This document shows positions 41,986-49,875 of a stretch of 64,000 nucleotides of DNA, piece by piece. Below the pieces are notes generated by a model. It was not told the DNA's origin, made no database searches, and saw nothing but the letters and a program-made list of their open reading frames with translations. The stretch is taken from assembly GCA_046330255.1 (NCBI GenBank), contig JAXLTC010000001.1, forward strand, positions 1,178,001 through 1,242,000. Reading direction: 5' to 3'. The DNA comes from JBBSBL01 sp046330255 (GTDB lineage: Bacteria > Actinomycetota > Thermoleophilia > Solirubrobacterales > Solirubrobacteraceae). A program made the position numbers and the translations under genes. Within the stretch, counting starts at the first letter, position 1. Every line of letters begins with the position of its first letter.

Positions 41986-43002
41986 CTAGGCGACCGGCGC
42001 CCCGGCCTCCTCGCGCTCGGCGGCGCGCCGCTCGCGCTCGGCCGCCTCGCGATCCGCCTTGCCCATGACCCGCACCTCCCGGAAGGAGCGGAAGCCGAAC
42101 ACGCCCACGAGCGCCCCGAACCCGAGCGCGAACGAGAACGCGCCGATCGCGATCTGCTGCCCGACGCTGAACGCGGCGACGGTCGCCGCGGCCGCGCTGC
42201 CGGCGAACACCTTCACGAGCAGCGCCTGCTGCACGCCCGCGCCGCCCGGCGTGAACGGGACCGCCGCAGCGACCGCGTTGCAGCCGAGCACGAGCAGCAC
42301 GTTGCGCACGGAGCCGCCGACGCCGAAGGCCTCGAGCAGGAACCAGAACGCCGCGCAGCGGCAGAGCCACCCGCCGAACTGGACGAGCCACACCTCGCGG
42401 AAGTAGCGGCGCCGGTCGAACAGGATCGTCACGCCCTGGCGCACCCGCGCCCAGAACGCCTTCACCCGCACCGAGAGCACCGCGAACAGGAGCAGGACGA
42501 GGAACCCGAGTGCCGTGAGCAGGAAGAGCGTGAGCTGCGGGTGGGAGGCGAGGTAGGCGAGGTCGAACGCCCCGAGGTCGGAGAAGTCCGGCGGCTTCGG
42601 GAAGACGCCCTGGGTGAACGCGAACGCGAGCACCGGGATCCCGATCGTCAGGTCGAAGACCGTCTCCACCGCGAAGCTCGAGGCGACCGCCGGGTAGCTG
42701 GAGTGCGGGACCGAGCTCTTGACGAGGAACAGCTTCATCACGTCGCCGCCGCGCGCCGGAACCACGTTGTTGAACCCGTACGCGGCGACGTAGGCGCCCC
42801 AGATGCGCCGGAACTGGAACGGCTCAGCGGGATAGGCGGCGCGCAGCACGTTGAAGTACGCGCGCGCGCGAATCGTCAGGTATGTCCCGAAGAACGCGAG
42901 GCCGACGAGCAGCGGGACGGGGCTGACGTCCGCCAGGTGGGAGAAGAAGTCCGCGACCGAGTTGAGGAAGCCCGTCGCGAGCGGCACAAGCGGCGCGTTC
43001 AC
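41986..43002 (-). CDS. Lysylphosphatidylglycerol synthase-like (AglD/UPF0104) membrane protein
   Basis: 338 residues, about seven to eight helices. GYVAAYGFNNVVPARGGDVMKLFLVK-like block, (here AYVAAYGFNNVVPARGGDV), the conserved Arg-Gly-Gly of the family, and late PFTPGGAGVQQALLV are signatures of LPG_synthase_TM proteins, which flip or modify lipids or act in glycolipid pathways. A charged coil (ADREAAERERRAAEREE) forms the C terminus. GTG 43002 fits TACTCT (43015-43010) with seven bases; ATG 43008 is only one base away from it. Confidence 0.82.
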   Translation of the reverse strand: MNAPLVPLATGFLNSVADFFSHLADVSPVPLLVGLAFFGTYLTIRARAYFNVLRAAYPAEPFQFRRIWGAYVAAYGFNNVVPARGGDVMKLFLVKSSVPHSSYPAVASSFAVETVFDLTIGIPVLAFAFTQGVFPKPPDFSDLGAFDLAYLASHPQLTLFLLTALGFLVLLLFAVLSVRVKAFWARVRQGVTILFDRRRYFREVWLVQFGGWLCRCAAFWFLLEAFGVGGSVRNVLLVLGCNAVAAAVPFTPGGAGVQQALLVKVFAGSAAAATVAAFSVGQQIAIGAFSFALGFGALVGVFGFRSFREVRVMGKADREAAERERRAAEREEAGAPVA

Positions 43003-43009
43003 GACCATG

Positions 43010-43019
43010 AGAGTACGCT
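43010..43019. promoter_or_regulatory. Overlapping divergent -10 hexamers
   Basis: AGAGTACGCT contains TACGCT on plus (43014-43019, seven bases before GTG 43027) and TACTCT on minus (43015-43010, seven bases before GTG 43002). The hexamers share the central TA. Confidence 0.5.
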
Positions 43020-43026
43020 GGCCAAC

Positions 43027-43668
43027 GTGCCCGGGCGGGTGTACGAGGCGACGTGCGGCCGGCTGTTCGCCGCCGGCTACGACCGATTGCTCGCCGGCGC
43101 CGAGGAGGCGGGGCTTCGCGAGCGTCGTCGCGAGCTGCTCGCCGGGGCGACCGGAGACGTGCTCGAGCTCGGCGCCGGCACGGGCGCCAACCTGGCCGTC
43201 TACCCGGACGGCCTCGGGCGGCTGGTGCTGACCGAGCCGGGCCGGCACATGGCCTCCCGGCTCAGGGCGCGGGTCGCGGCGGGCGGCCCCCGCGCCGAGG
43301 TGGTCGCGGCCGGGGCGGAGTCGCTGCCGTTCGAGGAGTCGAGCTTCGACACCGTGGTCTCGACGCTCGTGCTGTGCACCGTGGAGAACCCGGATCGCGC
43401 CGCGCTGGAAGTCGTCCGCGTGCTGCGGCCCGGCGGGCGGCTGCTGTTCCTCGAGCACGTCCGCTCATCCGAGCCCGGGATCGCCCGCTGGCAGGACCGG
43501 CTCGAGCGGCCCTGGCGGCTCGTCGGCGCCGGGTGCCGCTGCAACCGCGACACGATGGCGACGATCCGGGGCGCCGGCCTCGAGGTCGAGGCCATCGAGC
43601 ACGGGGCGCTTCCCAAGGCGCCGCAGATCGTGCGCCCGCTGGTCGTCGGTTCCGCGCGCGCCGCCTGA
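43027..43668 (+). CDS. Class I SAM-dependent methyltransferase
   Basis: 213 residues. VLELGAGTGANLAVY is the SAM-binding motif I, VLTEPGRHMASRLRARV motif post-I, SSFDTVVSTLVLCTVENPDRAALEVVRVLRPGGRLLFLEHV motifs II and III. The set resembles UbiE/Methyltransf_11 proteins acting on lipids or quinones (LEHVRSSEPGIARWQDRLERPWR is frequent in phospholipid N-methyltransferase-like enzymes). Substrate unproven. GTG 43027, divergent from the membrane gene at 43002. Confidence 0.85.
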   Translation: MPGRVYEATCGRLFAAGYDRLLAGAEEAGLRERRRELLAGATGDVLELGAGTGANLAVYPDGLGRLVLTEPGRHMASRLRARVAAGGPRAEVVAAGAESLPFEESSFDTVVSTLVLCTVENPDRAALEVVRVLRPGGRLLFLEHVRSSEPGIARWQDRLERPWRLVGAGCRCNRDTMATIRGAGLEVEAIEHGALPKAPQIVRPLVVGSARAA

Positions 43669-43700
43669 CGCGACCGGGCCCGTCGCTAGCCTCGCGCGCG

Positions 43701-44477
43701 GTGACCGACGAGCCGCGGGACACTGGCGAGCCGGACGAGGACCGCGGGCTGATCTCCGAGGTGGAGGAGGTCACGCGCGAGGCCGAGCAGTTCGCCGAGC
43801 GCGCGCGCAGCCAGGCCACCTACGGACTCGTACTCGTCCTCGTCTTCGTCAGCGTGGTGTTCGACCTCGCGGCGCCGGACGCCGGCTGGTCGCGCGGGGT
43901 CTCGATCGTGCTCAGCGGAGCGACGCTGCTGATCACCCTGTGGGTGGCACGCGCCAAGCCGCGCACGCTGCGCACGGCCGCAGCGGTCATCGCGATCGCG
44001 CTCGTCGCCTCGATCACGGGGCTCGCTGTCGGGGGCGACGCCGCGGAGGACTCGACGCGGATCGTCAACGTGCTCTTCATCGCCGCCACGCCCGCGGCGA
44101 TCATGCGCGACATCTTCCGCTACCCCGAGATCACGCTGCGCACGGTCTTCGGGGTGCTCGCGGTCTACCTGCTCATCGGGCTCTTCTTCGCCGCGCTGTA
44201 CACGGCCGTCGCCTCGCTCACGAGCGGGCCCTTCTTCGCCCAGGGCACGAGCGGCAACGTCGCCGACCGCCTCTACTTCAGCTTCGTCACGATCACCACA
44301 ACCGGCTACGGCGACTACACCCCGGCCACGCGCGTCGGGCGCTCGCTCGCCGTGGCCGAGGCGCTGATCGGCCAGCTCTACCTGGTGACGCTCGTGTCGC
44401 TGATCGTCGGCAACCTCGGCCGCACGCGCCGCCGCGGCGCGCTGCGCCACGGCGAAGCGCCCGTGCAGGACGACTGA
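43701..44477 (+). CDS. Two-pore-helix potassium channel protein
   Basis: 258 residues. A charged N-terminal helix (about 15-38) precedes TM segments YGLVLVLVFVSVVFDLA, SIVLSGATLLITLWVA, AAAVIAIALVASITGLAV, a short NVLFIAATPAAI stretch, VLAVYLLIGLFFAALYTAV, the pore loop with selectivity filter TTGYGD (200-205) and the last helix ALIGQLYLVTLVSLIVGNL. Six hydrophobic segments with a single filter indicate a tetrameric Kv-like channel without a charged voltage sensor. GTG 43701 lies eight bases after TAGCCT (43687-43692). Confidence 0.88.
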   Translation: MTDEPRDTGEPDEDRGLISEVEEVTREAEQFAERARSQATYGLVLVLVFVSVVFDLAAPDAGWSRGVSIVLSGATLLITLWVARAKPRTLRTAAAVIAIALVASITGLAVGGDAAEDSTRIVNVLFIAATPAAIMRDIFRYPEITLRTVFGVLAVYLLIGLFFAALYTAVASLTSGPFFAQGTSGNVADRLYFSFVTITTTGYGDYTPATRVGRSLAVAEALIGQLYLVTLVSLIVGNLGRTRRRGALRHGEAPVQDD

Positions 44478-44568
44478 GCCGCCGGCGCGCGTCATCCGTA
44501 ACGAAGAGCGGGCCCCCGGGACCGGACAGCGACGCGCTCGCTCCGCCCCCGAACCACGGGACCCCACG

Positions 44569-45153
44569 ATGAGACAGACCCGGACCCCGCTCTCCTCGAC
44601 CCGCTCCCGCGCCATCCTCGCCGCGCTGGCCGCGGTGGTCGCGCTCGGCGTGCTTGCCGCTACGCAGCTCGGAGCGGGCGCGGAGCCGCGCGGGATGTTC
44701 GCCGGCCAGGCGCGCCTCACCGCGATGCACACCGGCGCCGGCGCCCCCGCCCGGCCCGCGGCCGGCCGCCCCGCGGCGCCATCCGCGTCCGGGCCCGCTT
44801 CGGTGTCCACCCGCTCGACGCGCTACGGGAGGATCCTCACCGACGCGCGCGGCTTCGCGCTGTACCTCTTCACCCGCGACGGCCGCGGCGCCAGCCGCTG
44901 CTACGGCGCCTGCGCCCGCGCGTGGCCGCCGCTGCTCACGCGCCGCAGCCGGCCGACGGCGGGCGGGCGGGCGCAGGCCTCGAAGGTCGGGACCGTGCGC
45001 CGCGCGGGCGGCCGCCTCCAGGTGACCTACCGCGGGCAGCCGCTCTACTACTACGTCGGCGACACGCGACCGGCGGTCGTGCTCTGCCAGGGCGTCGAGG
45101 AGTTCGGCGGCCTGTGGTGGGTGGTCTCGCCGCGCGGCTACGCCATCCGCTGA
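44569..45153 (+). CDS. Secreted Lipoprotein_15-type (COG4315) repeat protein
   Basis: 194 residues. Signal anchor ILAALAAVVALGVLAATQLG, a Pro/Ala-rich spacer, then two of the about 40-residue units of this family: YGRILTDARGFALYLFTRDG...CYGACARAWPPLL and VTYRGQPLYYYVGD...EEFGGLWWVVSPRG. The paired cysteines in CYGAC are usual. Function unknown; such proteins are surface or periplasm exposed. The leader is longer here: no TANNNT hexamer near the ATG. Confidence 0.83.
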   Translation: MRQTRTPLSSTRSRAILAALAAVVALGVLAATQLGAGAEPRGMFAGQARLTAMHTGAGAPARPAAGRPAAPSASGPASVSTRSTRYGRILTDARGFALYLFTRDGRGASRCYGACARAWPPLLTRRSRPTAGGRAQASKVGTVRRAGGRLQVTYRGQPLYYYVGDTRPAVVLCQGVEEFGGLWWVVSPRGYAIR

Positions 45154-45173
45154 GCCCCCGGCGCCCGGATCGC

Positions 45174-45647
45174 TCAGGCCGCCGTCTCGATCCGCGTGAG
45201 CGCGGCGAGGACGTCCTCCGCGTGGGTCTTCGGGCGTGCCTTCGGGATGACCTCGCGCACGACGCCCTCCGGATCGAGCACGAACGTGGCGCGCTGCACG
45301 CCCATGTGCGTGCGCCCGTACATCGACTTCTCGACCCAGGTCCCGTACGCCTCGGCGACGGCGTGATCGGGGTCCGACAGCAGGGGAAAGCCAAGCCCGT
45401 GCTCGGAGTCGAACCCCGCGAGCTTCTCCGGCGCGTCGGTCGAGATGCCGTACACGGCCGCGCCGGCCGCGGCGAGCTCGGAGCGGTGGTCGCGCACGCC
45501 GCACGCCTGCGTGGTGCACCCCGGCGTACCCGCGCGCGGGTAGAAGTAGAGGACGACCGGGCGTCCGCGCAGGGCGGAGAGCGTCACGGGCTCCCCGTGC
45601 TGGTCGGTGAGGGTGAAGTCGGGGGCTGGGTCGCCGGGCTGCAGCAT
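45174..45647 (-). CDS. bcp: Peroxiredoxin, Bcp/PrxQ type
   Basis: 157 residues. GDPAPDFTLTDQHGEPVTLSALRGRPVVLYFYPRAGTPGCTTQACGVRD: peroxidatic Cys in GTPGCT and resolving Cys five residues later (C-x4-C), the PrxQ arrangement. Conserved Arg (HMGVQRATFVLD) present. Reduces hydroperoxides using thioredoxin. GAGGAG lies five bases before ATG 45647, so unlike many neighbours it has a good ribosome site. Confidence 0.93.
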   Translation of the reverse strand: MLQPGDPAPDFTLTDQHGEPVTLSALRGRPVVLYFYPRAGTPGCTTQACGVRDHRSELAAAGAAVYGISTDAPEKLAGFDSEHGLGFPLLSDPDHAVAEAYGTWVEKSMYGRTHMGVQRATFVLDPEGVVREVIPKARPKTHAEDVLAALTRIETAA

Positions 45648-45748
45648 GCGGGCTCCTCGGTCGAGATGTCCGGCGCATCCCACCACGCGCCCGAGTCCGG
45701 CCGGGGCGCTACGTCGATGCCTGCGCAGTGACGTGTCGCTTGCGCGAC

Positions 45749-46594
45749 CTACTTCAGCAGCCGCGAGAGGCGGCGGTCCTTCAGGAGCCGGCCGCCCGTC
45801 TGGCACGCCGGGCAATAGCTCATCACGTAGTCCTCGTAGTGGACCGCCTCCAGCCGCTCGCCGCAGCGCGGGCAGGGCTCGCCCTGGCGGCGGTGCACCG
45901 CGAGCGGCATCGGCAGCTTGTCGGGGATCGGGAGCCTCACCTCCTCCTCGTAGCGCGCAAGCGCCGCGCCGAGGCGGTCGACCGTGGCGGCCCGCAGCGC
46001 CGCGGCCTCGGCGGGCTCCAGGTCGGAGCCGCGCTTGAAGGGCGAGAGCCGCGCGGCGTGCAGGATCTCGTCGACCCAGGAGCGGCCGATACCCGCGATC
46101 ACCCGCTGGTCCCGCAGCAGGGCGTGCAGCGGGCGCGGCTGGCCGAGCAGCGCCGCGAAGTCCGCGGGCGGGTCGGGCCAGGCCTCGGGCCCCAATGTCG
46201 CGACCGCCTCGTCGCTGCCGACCTCGCCGGCCTCGAGCAGCCTCGCCCACGCCGCCTGGCGGGTGCCGAACTCGCGCAGGCGCAGCTCCCGGTCGCCGTC
46301 CAGCCGCAGCAGCAGGCGTGAGGTGCGATCGCGCAGCGACGCGCGCCGATCGAACAGCTGCAGCCGCCCCGCCGACATCAGGTGCACGAGCAGCGCGTGC
46401 CCGGCGGTCTCGACGACGAGCATCTTCCCGATCCGGCGCACGCCCGCAAGCTCCGCGCCCTCCAGGGCCGAGAGCTGCGGGTCGAAGCTCCTCAGCGTGT
46501 TGAGCCCGGGCGCGAGCGCCGACTCCACGCGCGCGCCAGCCACGGCCTCGCCGATTCGCCGCGCGGTGATCTCGACCTCGGGGAGCTCGGGCAC
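45749..46594 (-). CDS. mutM: Formamidopyrimidine-DNA glycosylase
   Basis: 281 residues. MPELPEVE start with catalytic Pro2 and Glu3, the H2TH region (DQRVIAGIGRSWVDEILHAARLSP) and a C-terminal zinc finger CPRCGERLEAVHYEDYVMSYCPACQ with four cysteines, extended by TGGRLLKDRRLSRLLK. Removes oxidised purines and nicks the DNA. GTG 46594 lies six bases after TAGCCT (46606-46601). Confidence 0.94.
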   Translation of the reverse strand: MPELPEVEITARRIGEAVAGARVESALAPGLNTLRSFDPQLSALEGAELAGVRRIGKMLVVETAGHALLVHLMSAGRLQLFDRRASLRDRTSRLLLRLDGDRELRLREFGTRQAAWARLLEAGEVGSDEAVATLGPEAWPDPPADFAALLGQPRPLHALLRDQRVIAGIGRSWVDEILHAARLSPFKRGSDLEPAEAAALRAATVDRLGAALARYEEEVRLPIPDKLPMPLAVHRRQGEPCPRCGERLEAVHYEDYVMSYCPACQTGGRLLKDRRLSRLLK

Positions 46595-46623
46595 GCTCCA
46601 AGGCTACGAGGACCGGCGCGCCG

Positions 46624-47235
46624 TCAGGCGCCGAGCAGCGCGGCGAGCGTCCGGCGCACGACCCCCCGCGCGGCGTCGAGGCCCAGCTCTTGGTGGCGGC
46701 GCAGCGCGTCCCACGACGGCCACGACGCCGCCGCGGTGAGCGCCTCGAGCAGCTCGTCGCGCTCCGCGGCCCGGTGAGCGGCGAGCTCCGCCCCGAAGAC
46801 GTGGCCGATCTCCGCGCGAGCGGCCGCGCGCACGAGGCGCAGCTTGCCCTCGACGACGTCGGAGAAGGGCTCCAGCAGGATCGCGGCGCGGCGCACGCCG
46901 GTGATCGTCTCGAGCACGCGCGTGCGCTGCTCCACGAACGCGCCGAGCCGCTCCTCCAGCGGGAGGGCGGGGTCGATCGGCGCGACCATCGCGCGGACCC
47001 GCTGCTCCTGCTCGGCCGCGGCGGCGGCGATCAGGCCGTCGCGGTCGGGGAAGTGCTGGAAGACCGTCCGCGGCGAGACTCCCGCCCGCTCGGCGATCCG
47101 CTCCGCCGTGGGGCGCACGTCGCCGGCGTCGAGCAGCGCGAGCAGCGCGCCGACGATCGCCCCGTGGGTGCGCTCGGCGCGCAGGCTGCGCCCGTCCGGC
47201 CGGCGTCCCGCCCCGTGGGGGGTCACGGTGTTCAC
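46624..47235 (-). CDS. TetR-family transcriptional regulator
   Basis: 203 residues. The N-terminal helix-turn-helix reads RTHGAIVGALLALLDAGDVRPTAERIAERAGVSPRTVFQHFPDRDGLIAAAA; the rest is a helical ligand domain. GTG 47235 is preferred to ATG 47268 because TACGGT (47249-47244) lies eight bases upstream and because the candidate operator would otherwise lie inside the gene. Target and ligand unknown; mutM downstream is separated by 29 bases and may be co-transcribed, though mutM has its own hexamer. Confidence 0.88.
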   Translation of the reverse strand: MNTVTPHGAGRRPDGRSLRAERTHGAIVGALLALLDAGDVRPTAERIAERAGVSPRTVFQHFPDRDGLIAAAAAEQEQRVRAMVAPIDPALPLEERLGAFVEQRTRVLETITGVRRAAILLEPFSDVVEGKLRLVRAAARAEIGHVFGAELAAHRAAERDELLEALTAAASWPSWDALRRHQELGLDAARGVVRRTLAALLGA

Positions 47236-47249
47236 CGGGCGATACCGTA

Positions 47250-47282
47250 GCGAACTTCTTGCAGTCATAGTGCAAACTTCGC
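47250..47282. promoter_or_regulatory. Candidate TetR operator dyad
   Basis: GCGAA-cttc-TTGCA-gtcatag-TGCAA-ac-TTCGC: two nested inverted-repeat arms around a seven-base centre, in the region between the divergent TetR gene (47235) and the small gene at 47380. The arm spacings differ by two bases, so it is not a perfect dyad. Confidence 0.4.
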
Positions 47283-47340
47283 CGTTCGAATGACGCGGAG
47301 ATCGCGCCGCGGAGAGGTTTCACGCAGGGTTTTCCCGCGC

Positions 47341-47369
47341 TTGATCGCCGCTTTAGCGCGGTCGTAGAG
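47341..47369 (+). promoter_or_regulatory. Candidate promoter of the small gene at 47380
   Basis: TTGATC (47341-47346), 17-base spacer, GTAGAG (47364-47369). Predicted start about 47376, a few bases before ATG 47380. Confidence 0.4.
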
Positions 47370-47379
47370 GGTGGCTCCC

Positions 47380-47673
47380 ATGAACACGATCCTCGCCATC
47401 GCAGACCAGCCGCGCCACGACCTCCTCCTGCTGGACGAGGTCTCCGCGCTACATCCGCGCCGCGTCACCGTGGTCGTCGACGGCGACGACCGCACGTGGG
47501 CGTGGGACGAGACCGCCGACGGCCGCGCCCGGCGCGACCGCCTCGCCGCGCTCATCACCGCGATCTCCAAGCGCACCGGCGCCGCGGTGGTCGGCACCGT
47601 GGCGCGCCCCGAGGTCGCGCCGCGCGAGGGCTACGACGCCGTCGTGGCCCCCGGTCTCGCCGTAGCCGCCTGA
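47380..47673 (+). CDS. Small hypothetical protein
   Basis: 97 residues from ATG 47380 (NTILAIADQPRHDLLLL...); GTG 47371 would add three. Alternating beta/alpha pattern: RRVTVVVDGDDRTWAWDE, then helix RARRDRLAALITAISKRTGA, then AVVGTVARPEV and YDAVVAPGL. It resembles a compact Rossmann-like or ferredoxin-like fold. No family recognised. It is divergent from TetR and might be that regulator's target. Confidence 0.6.
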   Translation: MNTILAIADQPRHDLLLLDEVSALHPRRVTVVVDGDDRTWAWDETADGRARRDRLAALITAISKRTGAAVVGTVARPEVAPREGYDAVVAPGLAVAA

Positions 47674-47682
47674 GCGCCGCGC

Positions 47683-48159
47683 TCAGGCGGCGGCCGCCAG
47701 CCGCTCCAGCTCGCGCGGGCGCAGCAGCACCAGCAGCTCGCCCGCGCCGCCCCCCGCGCGCAGGCCGGCGACGCCGCCCTTCTTGACCTGGACCGCGCCG
47801 CCGGTCAGGTCGCGCACGACGCCCGAGAAGTCGGGCTCGTGGCCGACGGCCAGGATCCGGGCGCCCTCGTCGAAGCCGGCCAGCAGCTCCAGCCCGTCGC
47901 GCCCCGAGAAACCGGCCGACAGCGGCTCGTGCACCACCGGCTCGCCGCCCAGCGCCTCGCAGGCCAGGCGCGCGGTCTCGAGCGCGCGCACCCGCGGGCT
48001 GGTGAACACCGCGTCGAAGGAGATGCCGAGCGCGGCCAGCGCCGCGCCCGCGGCGCGCGACTGGGCCTCTCCGCGCCCGGTGAGTCGGCGCTCGGGGTCC
48101 GGGCGCGTGCCGTGAGGCTCCGCGTCACCGTGGCGCAGCAGCCAGAGCTGGCGAGGCAT
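47683..48159 (-). CDS. sixA: SixA-type phosphohistidine phosphatase
   Basis: 158 residues. LWLLRHGDAEPH is the RHG catalytic motif of the histidine-phosphatase superfamily; PERRLTGRGEAQSRAAGAAL, DAVFTSPRVRALETA and AVGHEPDFS (second catalytic His) complete a SixA-like domain. It would dephosphorylate a phosphohistidine protein or small phosphoester. ATG 48159 lies seven bases after TACGCT (48172-48167). Confidence 0.85.
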   Translation of the reverse strand: MPRQLWLLRHGDAEPHGTRPDPERRLTGRGEAQSRAAGAALAALGISFDAVFTSPRVRALETARLACEALGGEPVVHEPLSAGFSGRDGLELLAGFDEGARILAVGHEPDFSGVVRDLTGGAVQVKKGGVAGLRAGGGAGELLVLLRPRELERLAAAA

Positions 48160-48270
48160 CGCAAGCAGCGTAGCGGCCGGCCGGCCGCGGGCCCGCGGGA
48201 GCCGATGGCGCATCCGGCCCGCCCGCGTTCGACTCGGCGGCGGTTGCCCCGGCGCCGGGCCTCGTGGATC

Positions 48271-49770
48271 ATGGAGCCCATGACCCAGACTGCGACGATC
48301 TCGCCCGAGTCCGGCTCCGGAGTCGGGACGCTCACCAACTACGTGGGCGGCGCCTTCGTGCCCGCCGCCGCCGACCGCGACACGCTCGAGGACCGCAATC
48401 CCGCCAGCGGGGAGCTGCTCGCGCGGGTGCCGCTCTCCGGCCCCGCCGACGTGGACGCCGCCGTGCGCGCGGCCCGCGCGGCGTTCCCTGCCTGGCGCGC
48501 CACGTCGCCGATGGTGCGTGCCCGCGCGCTGTTCCGGCTGCGCGACGTGCTCGCCGAGCACCGCGACGAGCTCGCGGCGCTCGTGACCCGCGACATGGGC
48601 AAGACGATCGGCGACGCGACCGGCGAGGTCCAGCGCGGCATCGAGTCGGTCGAGCACGCGTGCGCGATGCCGGTGCTGCTCAAGGGCGAGAACCTCGAGC
48701 AGGTCGCCCGGGGCGTGGACGTCGAACTGGTGCGCCAGCCCGTCGGCGTCGTCGCGGCGATCACCCCGTTCAACTTCCCGGCGATGATCCCGCTCTGGTT
48801 CCTGCCCTACGCGATCGGGGCGGGCAACACGTTCGTGCTCAAGCCGAGCGAGCAGGACCCGCTCCCCGGGATGCGGATGATGGAGCTGATCGACGGGATC
48901 GAGGAGATCCCGAAGGGCGTCGTCAACCTCGTCCACGGTGCCCACGACGCCGTCAACGGGCTGCTCGAGCACCCGGAGGTCGATGCCGTCAGCTTCGTGG
49001 GCTCGGCCGCCACCGGCCAGCACGTCGCCCGCACCGCGATGAACCACGGCAAGCGCGTCCAGGCGCTCGGCGGGGCCAAGAACGCGATGGTGATCATGCC
49101 CGACGCGGATCCGAAGACGATGGCCGGGGGCGTGATGGGCTCGGCCTTCGGCGCCGCGGGGCAGCGCTGCCTCGCCGGGTCGGTCGCCGTGCTGGTGGGC
49201 AGCGAGGAGGAGCAGGATCGCTCGCTGGCGACGCTGGTGGCCGCCGCCCGGCAGCTCGTGACGGGCGACGGCGCCGATCCGGCCACCGACGTCTGCCCCG
49301 TGGTCACGCCCGCCGCGCGCGAGCGCATCGAGGGCGAGATCGCCGCGGCCGAGCGGGACGGCGCGAAGCTGGTGCTCGACGGCCGGCGCGACGGTGGCGC
49401 CGCGGGCGCGGAGCTCGGCCCGACGATCGTCGACGGCGTCGACGCGGAGAGCCGGATGGTGCGCGAGGAGATCTTCGGGCCGGTGCTCGCCGTCGTGCGC
49501 GCGCCCGACCTCGACGCCGCGCTGGAGCTGGTGAACGGCTCCCGCTACGGCAACGCGAGCGTGATCTTCACCACCTCGGGCGGCGCGGCGCGCGAGTTCC
49601 GCTTCGGCGTGCAGGCGGGGATGATCGGCGTGAACATCGGCGTGGCAGCGCCGGTCGCGTGGTTCCCGTTCGCGGGCTGGAAGGACTCCTTCGAGGGCGA
49701 CCTGCACGCGAACGGCTGGGACGCGGTCGAGTTCTACACGCGCAAGAAGGTCGTCACGTCGCGCTGGTAG
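48271..49770 (+). CDS. mmsA: Methylmalonate-semialdehyde dehydrogenase (CoA-acylating)
   Basis: 499 residues. Aldehyde dehydrogenase fold with the MmsA signatures: VGVVAAITPFNFPAMIPLWFLPYAIGAGNTFVLKPSEQDP, catalytic cysteine in GAAGQRCLAGS, and EEIFGPVLAVVRAPDLDAALELVN. The usual general-base Glu of other ALDHs is missing at ALGGAKN, as expected for CoA-acylating MmsA. Acts in valine and myo-inositol/propionate breakdown. ATG 48280 (MTQTATIS) is an alternative start. A terminator-like region follows. Confidence 0.92.
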   Translation: MEPMTQTATISPESGSGVGTLTNYVGGAFVPAAADRDTLEDRNPASGELLARVPLSGPADVDAAVRAARAAFPAWRATSPMVRARALFRLRDVLAEHRDELAALVTRDMGKTIGDATGEVQRGIESVEHACAMPVLLKGENLEQVARGVDVELVRQPVGVVAAITPFNFPAMIPLWFLPYAIGAGNTFVLKPSEQDPLPGMRMMELIDGIEEIPKGVVNLVHGAHDAVNGLLEHPEVDAVSFVGSAATGQHVARTAMNHGKRVQALGGAKNAMVIMPDADPKTMAGGVMGSAFGAAGQRCLAGSVAVLVGSEEEQDRSLATLVAAARQLVTGDGADPATDVCPVVTPAARERIEGEIAAAERDGAKLVLDGRRDGGAAGAELGPTIVDGVDAESRMVREEIFGPVLAVVRAPDLDAALELVNGSRYGNASVIFTTSGGAAREFRFGVQAGMIGVNIGVAAPVAWFPFAGWKDSFEGDLHANGWDAVEFYTRKKVVTSRW

Positions 49771-49804
49771 GCGGGCAACCGGGGCCGCAGGCGCGATCCG
49801 CCGA

Positions 49805-49869
49805 CCGATCCCGGGTCTCGGTCGTCCCGCGACCACGGGCCGGGATCGGATGGCCGGGGCGCCCCGGCC
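49805..49869. terminator. Convergent GC hairpins
   Basis: Two structures between mmsA and the deacetylase gene: CCGATCCCGG (49805-49814) pairs with CCGGGATCGG (49840-49849), and an 18-base perfect palindrome of GGCCGGGGC/GCCCCGGCC spans 49852-49869. Confidence 0.5.
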
Positions 49870-49875
49870 GACCCC

